This document shows, one piece after another, positions 5,413 through 12,042 of a DNA stretch of 12,042 bases. The DNA is taken from assembly GCA_947038745.1 (NCBI GenBank), contig CAMQXE010000017.1, positions 1-12,042 on the forward strand. Reading direction: 5' to 3'. The first letter of the stretch is position 1, and the number at the start of each line of letters is the position of its first letter. The position numbers and the translations under genes were made by a program. Source of the DNA: an uncultured Propionibacteriaceae bacterium (GTDB lineage Bacteria > Actinomycetota > Actinomycetes > Propionibacteriales > Propionibacteriaceae). The notes under the pieces are model-generated. The model was given only the letters and a program-made list of their open reading frames with translations. It searched no databases and had not been told where the DNA came from.

Positions 5413-6522
5413 ATGGCGCATCGTTTTTCTGATCCTCTTCTAGAGCGCCGAACTTTTCTCTCGCTGCTTGGGTTTGCAGGTATTGCTGTCACCAGCGGTT
5501 GCACCGTAGGTAAGGTAACGACAAGCTCCTCGCCCGCAGCAACTACTGCCGCAGCTCGTACCATCGTTGATGGATTTGGCCGTACAGTGACGCTGAATAA
5601 GCCAGCAGAGCGCGCCGTAGTCGTTAGCCGCTACACAAATGAGTTGATCCGAGCAATCGGTTCTATCGACAAGGTTGTAGGCGTTGATCTCAATACCGCC
5701 CAAGACCGGGTTTACTGGCCACAATTTGATCCAGCCAAAGTCATCAGCGCACAGCAGGGTGGCTTGAACTTCGAGCAGGTGTTCGCCTATAACCCAGACG
5801 TCCTAATTGAGGGCGATAAGGCAAAGATTGAGGCAGATGCGGCCAAGGTTAAGCAAGCAGGCATCGAGACCGTGGCAGTAGTGCCATGGGATCAGGAACA
5901 TTTTGCCCGCCAGATTGAGATCTTGGGGCAGGTTTTTGGAAATGAGGAAGGAGCCAAGAAGGTACTGGCTTTCTTCACTGAAAATCTTGATGCAGTTAAG
6001 AAGTGCGTCGCAGGCCGGAAGCCGGTCAAAGTGTACTGGGAATATGGCGACCCGTTCACCACTTGTGTTCCTGGCACCAGCAACCAGGGCTGGTACGACA
6101 TGCTTAGCAATGCTGGTGGAGAGAGTATCTTCCCCGATCCTAAGACTGGAAAGACCGTTGATCCAGAGAAAATCTTGGCCGCCGATCCTGACGTGATTAT
6201 CAAGACCTCCTCTGGGCCGGCCTTGAAGAATACGGGTGTTTACACTCCGCCAACTGCTAAGGATTTTGCTGATATATCAGCAGAGATGCTTGCTCGCCCA
6301 GGCTGGAAGGATCTCAAAGCAGTCAAGAATGGCCGGGTGCACATCACGACGGGCTTCTGCGGTGGTGGACTAGGAAAGATGGTTGGAGCTGCCTATGCAG
6401 CAACTTGGTTCCATCCAGAGGCGACGTCAGAGATCAAGCCAGATGAGATCTTCGCCAAGTGGATGAAGTTCCAAGGAGTAGCTCCGATCACCGGCCATAA
6501 TTTCACCGTTCCCAAGCAGTGA
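5413..6522 (+). CDS. ABC importer substrate-binding lipoprotein, probable corrinoid binder (BtuF-like)
   Basis: A 369-aa extracytoplasmic binding protein of the BtuF/FepB/FecB class. The N-terminus carries a twin-arginine-like ERRTFLS (residues 11-17), a short hydrophobic stretch and a lipobox TSGC, so Cys30 would be lipidated and the protein anchored outside the membrane, possibly after Tat export. A Ser/Thr/Ala linker (about 36-48) leads to the binding domain, starting TIVDGFGRTVTL as in this class, with FEQVFAYNPDVLI and an inter-lobe helix around residues 165-200. GAAAGG (5400-5405) is a weak ribosome binding site seven bases before the ATG. The cobalamin riboswitch directly upstream points to a corrinoid ligand; family sequence alone would equally allow a ferric siderophore or haem. 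It overlaps the permease start (GTGA). Confidence 0.9.
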   Translation: MAHRFSDPLLERRTFLSLLGFAGIAVTSGCTVGKVTTSSSPAATTAAARTIVDGFGRTVTLNKPAERAVVVSRYTNELIRAIGSIDKVVGVDLNTAQDRVYWPQFDPAKVISAQQGGLNFEQVFAYNPDVLIEGDKAKIEADAAKVKQAGIETVAVVPWDQEHFARQIEILGQVFGNEEGAKKVLAFFTENLDAVKKCVAGRKPVKVYWEYGDPFTTCVPGTSNQGWYDMLSNAGGESIFPDPKTGKTVDPEKILAADPDVIIKTSSGPALKNTGVYTPPTAKDFADISAEMLARPGWKDLKAVKNGRVHITTGFCGGGLGKMVGAAYAATWFHPEATSEIKPDEIFAKWMKFQGVAPITGHNFTVPKQ

Positions 6523-7562
6523 CGCAGATCAGCTCTTGGGCGGTATGTCGTCGTCGCCGCCAGATTTTTATCATTAGTGCTGCCGCCATATTTTTGCTTG
6601 GTTTGGTTTATCTTTCCTGTTTCATTGGGGTAGCAGATATCAGCTTGCCAAAGGCAGCTCGCTATATCGCGGGTCAGCGAGGTGACGGGTCGCTAACCCG
6701 AATGCAGTGGATCTCCTGGACCGCGATCCGATTATTGCGAATCGCATTGGGGCTTACTGCTGGATATTTGCTAGCGATAGCCGGGTCCTTGATGCAGTGC
6801 ATTACCGGAAATGCCATGGCCAGCCCATTCACTACCGGGGTTTCAAGTGCTGCAGCATTTGGTGCAGGTTTGGCTATTTTGCTATCTCTGCGGATATTTG
6901 GATCGCTAAATCTAGGAATGATTGTATTGGCTTTCCTCATGGCTGCTGGATGTTCAGTCCTGGTCTTTGGCATAGCATCGCTGAAAGCATTGGGACGAAA
7001 CGCGATAATCCTGACGGGTATTGCGTTGAGCTATCTATTCAGCGCTTTGCAGTCGCTACTGCAATTCGTTGCGAGTGATCAGAATCTGTCTTCCATCGTG
7101 AGCTGGACTTTTGGTTCGCTTACCCGGGGCACCTGGTCACAAGTCATGTTGTTGGGGGTCGCGGTATTGGTGGTGACTGTGGTTGCGTTGGTTTATGGTC
7201 ACTCTTACACGCTGCTTGAGCTAGGTGATGAAACTGCTACGGCTATGGGAGTTCCAGTTTCAGCGCTACGTTTAGGCACCGGTCTTCTCGTGACCTTGAC
7301 TGCTGCATTGGTCGTTTCGTTTACGGGAATTATTGGTTTCGTTGGCTTAGTCGGGCCGCATATTGCTCATTTCTTGATCGGGTCACAGCGGCGAGTGCAA
7401 TTACCGTTATCAGGATTGATAGGAGCCGCACTGGTCGTTGCTGCTGATCTGATTGGCCGGACAGTTATGTCGCCGGTAGAGATCCCAGTGGGCATTATCG
7501 TCTCGCTGATCGGAGTGCCGCTATTTGTTTGGCTCATCCTGCGCTCGCGGCAGGAGGGATAA
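6519..7562 (+). CDS. BtuC/FecCD-family ABC importer permease
   Basis: A 347-aa polytopic membrane protein, the expected length for a BtuC-type subunit that forms a homodimeric channel of about ten helices per chain. Family marks are RLLRIALGLTAGY (71-83), SPFTTGVSSAAAFGA (102-116) and the signature IIGFVGLVGPHIAH (271-284), the segment next to the ATPase-coupling helices. The GTG start overlaps the previous stop as GTGA; no clear ribosome binding site precedes it, so translation is probably coupled to the binding protein. It ends with TAA immediately followed by the ATPase ATG. There is only one permease gene, consistent with a homodimer. Substrate is inferred from the riboswitch. Confidence 0.95.
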   Translation: MTQISSWAVCRRRRQIFIISAAAIFLLGLVYLSCFIGVADISLPKAARYIAGQRGDGSLTRMQWISWTAIRLLRIALGLTAGYLLAIAGSLMQCITGNAMASPFTTGVSSAAAFGAGLAILLSLRIFGSLNLGMIVLAFLMAAGCSVLVFGIASLKALGRNAIILTGIALSYLFSALQSLLQFVASDQNLSSIVSWTFGSLTRGTWSQVMLLGVAVLVVTVVALVYGHSYTLLELGDETATAMGVPVSALRLGTGLLVTLTAALVVSFTGIIGFVGLVGPHIAHFLIGSQRRVQLPLSGLIGAALVVAADLIGRTVMSPVEIPVGIIVSLIGVPLFVWLILRSRQEG

Positions 7563-8342
7563 ATGACGCTTACCATTTCGGGTCTTGGCTTTAGCTATGG
7601 TCAGACTAAGGTGCTTCAGGGGATGGATCTCACAGTTGCGTCAGGATCGTTTTGTGCCATCCTGGGCCCTAATGGCTGTGGCAAATCAACATTGTTGAAA
7701 TGCCTTATTGGTTTCCTGCGCCCGGAGGTCGGCAGCATCACCTTAGACGATGCTGATTTGCGTCGGATACCTGCTTCTCGGCGGGCAGATATCTTGGGGT
7801 ATGTGTCACAAGCTGGATCTATTTCGGGGGCAGGAGCAGGGCTGACTGTTTACGACACCATTGCCCTCGGAGCGCGTCGCCGACCGCCTCAGGACCGTCC
7901 GGCTGCTATTGCTGATGCAATTGATCGGCTTGGCCTGGAACCTTATGTGGGAAGGCAGCTACGCGAGTTGAGCGGCGGACAAGCTCAGCGAGTGCAGCTT
8001 GCCCGGGTATTGGCGCAAGGGGTTTCGACGATCTTGCTGGACGAGCCCATCAGCAACCTTGATCTGCGGTATCAGGTGCATGTGATGGATATTTTGCATG
8101 GGCTGGCACAGCAGCGAGATGTCACAGTCATAGCGGTACTTCATGATCTGAACTTTGCGTTGCAGTATTGCGATGAGGTGGCGATCGTGAATAAGGGACA
8201 GATAATGGTTCATGGGAATCCGATGTCGGTGCTGACGCCAGCCGTAATTGCGGACGCATTTAAGACTTCAGTGACGGTAGAGCAGGTTGCTGGGCGACCT
8301 GTAATCCTCCCACGTCAGGGAGTCTCTCATGGAACTAATTGA
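7563..8342 (+). CDS. ABC importer ATPase (BtuD/FecE-like)
   Basis: A 259-aa nucleotide-binding subunit that powers the BtuC-type permease. Walker A GPNGCGKST (35-43), Q-loop Gln83, signature LSGGQ (136-140), Walker B ILLDEP with Glu161, D-loop SNLD (164-167) and switch His194 are all present, so it should hydrolyse ATP. AGGAGG (7552-7557) sits five bases before the ATG, which directly follows the permease stop. The end overlaps the next gene by 14 bases in another frame, further evidence of one co-translated operon. Confidence 0.96.
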   Translation: MTLTISGLGFSYGQTKVLQGMDLTVASGSFCAILGPNGCGKSTLLKCLIGFLRPEVGSITLDDADLRRIPASRRADILGYVSQAGSISGAGAGLTVYDTIALGARRRPPQDRPAAIADAIDRLGLEPYVGRQLRELSGGQAQRVQLARVLAQGVSTILLDEPISNLDLRYQVHVMDILHGLAQQRDVTVIAVLHDLNFALQYCDEVAIVNKGQIMVHGNPMSVLTPAVIADAFKTSVTVEQVAGRPVILPRQGVSHGTN

Positions 8343-9072
8343 GCTGATAGCTTGCGCGAGGCGAGGCAATCCCAGCTGGTCCTCTGAAGAGGCCTTGGCA
8401 ATGTCAGTGATTGCGGATTTGCCTGGGCAATGGGTGACTGGTACCGATATAGCTCAGCATCAGGAAATGGTGCTAGAACTAGTGCAGAACCATGCTCAAG
8501 CGCGGCTTTTGCCAGTGAACTTTGCCGCTGCTTCACTGATCTTTCAGCGGTATTGCCATCGATATGCCGCTTTAGCTAGCTATCTGCTCCTTACGGAGGG
8601 GGCGGCACCATTGCTTACTGCAGAGTCGTGCCAAACAAGATTTATTGTGGGCAGCCCTGCAGGGGTCGTAGTGAATGGTGCTGTCAGTGATTCCGCAGAC
8701 GAGGTTCTTGACGCGTTGTTGGAAGGGCATTTACTGATTTTTGCTCAGCAACTAGGTATCTGTGCGGGTCTAAGCAGACCTAATGCGTGGGGCAACATTG
8801 CTGCCTCTTTTGCAATGGGGGTACGGTTCGCTTCAGCACAGCAAGACCCGAGAACGGTTCTTGAACAAGCAAATGTACTTGTGGAAAAGCGTCCAGAGTT
8901 AAGGCGTGGGGGAACTTTCAGGATAGTTAGCAATGCAACAGCAACTAGAGTTTTCTATGATCGGACTAGCTGCTGTCACTGGCATACTGTGCATGATGGC
9001 GAGCGTTGTAGTTGGTGCTCATTGCGTAGCACTGATGAGCGCACGCAGCGCTTTGAAACGCTACTGGGATAG
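8329..9072 (+). CDS. FhuF-like [2Fe-2S] protein, possible metal-complex reductase
   Basis: A 247-aa cytoplasmic protein, close to the length of E. coli FhuF (about 260). The C-terminus has CC-x10-C-x2-C (Cys215, Cys216, Cys227, Cys230; SCCHWHTVHDGERCSWC), the distinctive pattern that binds the [2Fe-2S] cluster in FhuF, a ferric-siderophore reductase. The N-terminal 200 residues look only loosely like FhuF. It overlaps the ATPase gene by 14 bases and AGGGAG (8317-8322) lies six bases before its ATG, so it is made with the transporter. By family it would reduce Fe(III) from siderophores; behind a cobalamin riboswitch, an alternative role as reductase of imported Co(III) corrinoids is possible but only inferred. 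No iron-repressor (DtxR) box was recognised upstream of the operon. Confidence 0.87.
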   Translation: MELIELIACARRGNPSWSSEEALAMSVIADLPGQWVTGTDIAQHQEMVLELVQNHAQARLLPVNFAAASLIFQRYCHRYAALASYLLLTEGAAPLLTAESCQTRFIVGSPAGVVVNGAVSDSADEVLDALLEGHLLIFAQQLGICAGLSRPNAWGNIAASFAMGVRFASAQQDPRTVLEQANVLVEKRPELRRGGTFRIVSNATATRVFYDRTSCCHWHTVHDGERCSWCSLRSTDERTQRFETLLG

Positions 9073-9078
9073 GAACTC

Positions 9079-10608
9079 TTGACTGACAACGAGACTGAGA
9101 AGTTTGTCCTAGCAATTGATCAGGGCACAACGTCAACGCGGGCCATTGTGTTCAATCATGCCGGGCAGATTGTGGCTGTAGGCCAACTTGAGCATGAGCA
9201 GATTTTTCCAAAAGCTGGCTGGGTTGAGCATGATCCTGCAGAGATTTGGAGTAATACGAGGCAAGTAGTCGGTTTGGCGCTGTCTAAAGCCGATATCAAT
9301 CGTCATCAGCTAGCGGCTGTCGGGGTTGCCAACCAGCGCGAAACAACAGTTGTCTGGGATAAGAACACCGGCAAGGCTGTCTACAACGCAATTGTTTGGC
9401 AAGATACTCGAACCCAGCACATTGTTGATGATCTTGCTGCTGGGAATACTGACAAATACAAAGCCAGGGTGGGGTTGCCGTTGGCGACCTATTTCTCTGG
9501 CCCGAAAGTCACGTGGATTCTTGACAACGTTGCAGGAGCACGAGAAGCGGCTGAGCGCGGGGACTTGCTTCTAGGCACTATGGATACCTGGGTGATCTGG
9601 AACCTTACTGGTGGTCCCAATGGTGGTATTCACGTCACTGATGTGACGAATGCGTCTCGTACGTTGCTGATGGATCTCCATACCTTGTCTTGGGCGGAGG
9701 ATATTGCTGCGGATATGAGGATTCCGCTGTCAATGTTGCCTGAGATTAAATCGTCGTCGGAGATTTATGGGTATGGTGCGCAGGACTCATTGCTGATTAA
9801 TACCCCGATAGCAGGGGATTTAGGGGATCAGCAGGCAGCGACGTTTGGACAAGCTTGCTTTGAGCCTGGAATGGCAAAGAATACCTACGGCACGGGCTGT
9901 TTCATGGTGCTCAATACCGGCGAGGAGATCGTTCCATCGACGCATGGCATGCTGACCACGGTGTGCTACAAAATTGGCACTAAGAAGCCAATTTATGCGC
10001 TGGAAGGTTCAATAGCGGTAGCGGGATCATTAGTGCAATGGTTGCGAGACAACCTCGGCATGTTTGATTCTGCTGATGAGATTGAGGCTTTGGCTAAGAC
10101 CGTAGAAGATAACGGTGGCGCGTATTGTGTGCCAGCTTTCTCAGGGCTGTATGCACCTTATTGGCGTGCCGATGCGCGTGGGGCATTGGTGGGCCTTACG
10201 CGATATGTGAATCGTGGGCATATTGCTCGGGCGGTGCTAGAAGCCACAGCTTTCCAAACACGCGAGGTAATGGACGCGATGGAGGCTGATTCTGGAGTGC
10301 GGTTAGCTGAGCTGAAGGTTGATGGGGCTATGACTGCAAATGAGTTGTTGATGCAGTTCCAAGCCGATCAACTTGGGGTAGAGGTAGTGCGTCCAGTTGT
10401 TGCGGAGACGACAGCGCTAGGCGCAGCGTATGCAGCGGGGATTGCGGTTGGATTCTGGGACGGCGAACAAGATGTGATGGCGAACTGGGCTGAGTCTAAG
10501 CGGTGGACAACAGCAATGCCCCAGACGGAGCGTGAACGGCTCTACCGGCAGTGGAAAAAGGCAGTAACGAGGACTTTTGACTGGGTAGATGACGACAGTA
10601 ATGGGTAG
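9079..10608 (+). CDS. glpK: Glycerol kinase
   Basis: A 509-aa FGGY-family kinase that phosphorylates glycerol to sn-glycerol 3-phosphate with ATP; the length is standard. Visible motifs: the phosphate-binding [15 protein letters not shown] near residues 12-26, the substrate region [23 protein letters not shown] (246-258) with probable catalytic base Asp250, KNTYGTGCF, and the adenine-side [19 protein letters not shown]. The start is TTG at 9079: the conserved part begins at about residue 9, no ATG or GTG lies in frame before it, and a short TAGGA (9070-9074) precedes it. Only six bases separate it from the FhuF-like gene, so it is probably read from the riboswitch operon, although an internal promoter cannot be excluded. 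No glpF or glpD lies in the window. Confidence 0.96.
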   Translation: MTDNETEKFVLAIDQGTTSTRAIVFNHAGQIVAVGQLEHEQIFPKAGWVEHDPAEIWSNTRQVVGLALSKADINRHQLAAVGVANQRETTVVWDKNTGKAVYNAIVWQDTRTQHIVDDLAAGNTDKYKARVGLPLATYFSGPKVTWILDNVAGAREAAERGDLLLGTMDTWVIWNLTGGPNGGIHVTDVTNASRTLLMDLHTLSWAEDIAADMRIPLSMLPEIKSSSEIYGYGAQDSLLINTPIAGDLGDQQAATFGQACFEPGMAKNTYGTGCFMVLNTGEEIVPSTHGMLTTVCYKIGTKKPIYALEGSIAVAGSLVQWLRDNLGMFDSADEIEALAKTVEDNGGAYCVPAFSGLYAPYWRADARGALVGLTRYVNRGHIARAVLEATAFQTREVMDAMEADSGVRLAELKVDGAMTANELLMQFQADQLGVEVVRPVVAETTALGAAYAAGIAVGFWDGEQDVMANWAESKRWTTAMPQTERERLYRQWKKAVTRTFDWVDDDSNG

Positions 10609-10774
10609 CGTGATCAGCCGGAAAGCAAAATTGTCAGTGATCGGTGAGAGGCTTCTCCTAGTAGAACTTTGGGAAGAAGAAAAGCCTAGAGCGAAGAAAG
10701 CACAAAATCGCTCAGGAGTAGCGAGCTGATTGAGGAACGCAACGTAGGTCTTCCCCACTAGCAATATGGGCAGT

Positions 10775-10780
10775 TAGACT
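10775..10780 (+). promoter_or_regulatory. Possible -10 element for the terminal membrane-protein gene
   Basis: TAGACT lies 26 bases before the ATG at 10807, giving a leader of about 20 bases that would contain the AAGGAG ribosome binding site. It is the same hexamer seen before the osmC-family gene. No convincing -35 is visible. Confidence 0.3.
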
Positions 10781-10806
10781 CAGGATGTCGCTGAAGAAGG
10801 AGATTT

Positions 10807-12042
10807 ATGTCGTACCCACAGCAGAATATGCCCGCAGGGCCCCAAGGATATTCACAGCAACAGCTTCCGCAATATCAGCAGCAATATCAATACCAGCAGG
10901 GGCCATACATGCCCAAGCCGGTTACGCTGCTTGCCAACCAGATTATTGGTGCCGCGATTCTTGTTCTGGGGGTATTCCTTACAATCGGAGCACGCTTGCC
11001 GTTCTTGGTTGTGCGGCCTGAGGCAGAAGAAAGTAGTGGTATCGATGCCCAGGCTGATTTCAGTGTGAACGTATTTCAGATCTTCACTGCCATGCCGGAA
11101 ATTGAAGGGGAGAAGCCTTTCAATACAGCACTAGCGATCTTGGCTACGCTCGCGACGGTACTCAGCTTTGCGGCAGTATTCCTTGCTGGAGCTTGGCTGC
11201 TGCGAGGTACAAAACGGCTGACAGGGGCGTTGCTTGCTGGTGTGAGCGGGATCGCATTCTTCGTAGTCGGTCTAGCTTCGATGATCATCATTTCGGCGCA
11301 CCTTGATGACGTGAAAGAAGGGCTTGGAGACAATCTGGGGTCGGTCACTCGAAACCTGGATGGCGTAGATGTAGGAACAGGAGCTGGCTGCTGGTTTTTC
11401 ATCATTGGTGGTGTATTTCTCCTTGCAGCAGCAGTCTGTGCCGTGATCTTCGGGAAACAAATCCCACAAACTATCGCAAAACCTAAGCTCACTCTTGCGC
11501 TAGAAAGCCTTGTTGCTGGATCATTCCTCCTCCTCGCCTTACCGTGGTACACGGTAACCGTCGGTGCTGAAGACGACAAGCTTTCCATGTGGTGCACGGG
11601 TTTATCTAGGTTGCCAAGCATCCATCTAGAGGTCATGAGTATCTCGTTTAGTCTTGGAAGTAGCCTATCGTTGGCCTTGAACCTGCTCGCGATTACTTTG
11701 GCAGTGCTATTGGCAGCGCATGCATTAGCATCATCAACGTCGATGCGCCAGCTTCGCTGGGTCGTTGCCGGGGCGGGAATCCTTGCAGCAACTTGCGGCC
11801 TGTGGTCGTTGATTTCTACGATTAGCTATCGCTCAAAGATTCTCGATATTCCAGAGCAATTAGGAAAGATTATGGGATCGTCAAGTAAAGGAATGATCCC
11901 TGAAATAGATGAGTACTTCAAGCTCGGTGTAGGCCCATGGCTGTATTTCATCGCTGTTCTAGCCATCGCGGTACTCGCAGTATTACCACTCGTCATCAAG
12001 AGCCCACAAGAAAAGTGGGAGGCATATAACCGCAAGATGGCA
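10807..12042 (+). CDS. Q/Y/P-rich multi-pass membrane protein, partial at window end
   Basis: An open reading frame that runs off the window after 412 codons without a stop. ATG at 10807 has AAGGAG (10797-10802) four bases upstream. The first 36 residues are rich in Gln, Tyr and Pro, a cytoplasmic tail common in actinobacterial membrane proteins. Eight hydrophobic segments follow, at about 41-62, 107-132, 138-163, 192-216, 229-249, 281-306, 316-339 and 376-398. They fall into two matching sets of four: each has a long loop after its first helix, a close pair of helices, another loop, then a GxGxW-led last helix (190-221 and 372-404) ending near K..PQ. Halves start alike with KP (37, 225). This suggests internal duplication. 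I do not recognise the family and propose no function. The gap from glpK is 198 bp. Confidence 0.85.
   Translation, partial: MSYPQQNMPAGPQGYSQQQLPQYQQQYQYQQGPYMPKPVTLLANQIIGAAILVLGVFLTIGARLPFLVVRPEAEESSGIDAQADFSVNVFQIFTAMPEIEGEKPFNTALAILATLATVLSFAAVFLAGAWLLRGTKRLTGALLAGVSGIAFFVVGLASMIIISAHLDDVKEGLGDNLGSVTRNLDGVDVGTGAGCWFFIIGGVFLLAAAVCAVIFGKQIPQTIAKPKLTLALESLVAGSFLLLALPWYTVTVGAEDDKLSMWCTGLSRLPSIHLEVMSISFSLGSSLSLALNLLAITLAVLLAAHALASSTSMRQLRWVVAGAGILAATCGLWSLISTISYRSKILDIPEQLGKIMGSSSKGMIPEIDEYFKLGVGPWLYFIAVLAIAVLAVLPLVIKSPQEKWEAYNRKMA

Noticed and set aside
10649..10724. Possible terminator after glpK (AGGCTT/AAGCCT at 10649-10687; GAGCGA/TCGCTC at 10689-10713, competing with TCGCT/AGCGA to 10724)
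   Set aside because: Short arms, long or mismatched loops and no T-run; not supported as a terminator or attenuator.
10785..11021. 78-codon plus-strand frame starting before the terminal membrane protein
   Set aside because: Out of frame with the much longer open frame from 10807, which has a good ribosome binding site and clear membrane helices.
11076..11636. 186-codon minus-strand frame
   Set aside because: Antisense to the 10807 membrane protein; its translation is Ser/Pro/Arg-rich with no recognisable features.
1..12042. Insertion sequences, CRISPR arrays, tRNA or rRNA genes
   Set aside because: No transposase, terminal inverted repeats, regular repeat-spacer pattern, tRNA cloverleaf or rRNA sequence was recognised.

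Overview
The window looks like chromosomal DNA from a moderate-GC actinobacterium. The best guess is Mycobacteriales, Corynebacterium-like; the genus is inferred and not shown. The reasons are a parA-parB partition locus with actinobacterial-style N-terminal extensions and parS sites, followed by the small gene seen after parB in mycobacteria (Rv3916c position) and by trxA/trxB. Further support comes from a SigR/SigH-type promoter, GTG and TTG starts, and a Q/Y/P-rich membrane protein of actinobacterial style. The locus probably lies near the replication origin, but no oriC is visible.

Layout. Positions 1-718 hold no convincing gene but carry two parS sites and a palindrome just before parA. 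parA (719-1690, with a perfect parS inside its reading frame) and parB (1690-2598) overlap by one base. They end in a hairpin followed by a fourth parS, and then a conserved hypothetical gene (2713-3249). Convergent to these on the minus strand are an OsmC-family gene (3275-3715) and trxA (3784-4107). trxB (4229-5155) diverges from trxA behind a textbook GGGAAT-N18-GTT oxidative-stress promoter and ends at a strong terminator (5168-5202).

From about 5251 a cobalamin riboswitch leads into a tightly packed operon: a Tat-type lipoprotein substrate-binding protein (5413-6522), a BtuC/FecCD permease (6519-7562), its ATPase (7563-8342), a FhuF-like [2Fe-2S] protein (8329-9072) and, only six bases on, a TTG-started glycerol kinase (9079-10608). 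The riboswitch argues that the importer carries a corrinoid (BtuFCD-like). The FhuF-like protein would more usually suggest a ferric siderophore. Its position in a B12-controlled operon makes corrinoid reduction a testable idea and is the most interesting point in the window.

The window ends inside a Gln/Tyr/Pro-rich, eight-helix membrane protein (10807 onward) that appears to be an internal duplication of a four-helix unit. The housekeeping parts (chromosome segregation, thioredoxin system) are ordinary in content. Their arrangement is not: no rsmG before parA, no cwlM, an OsmC gene in its place, and trxA and trxB divergent instead of co-directional.
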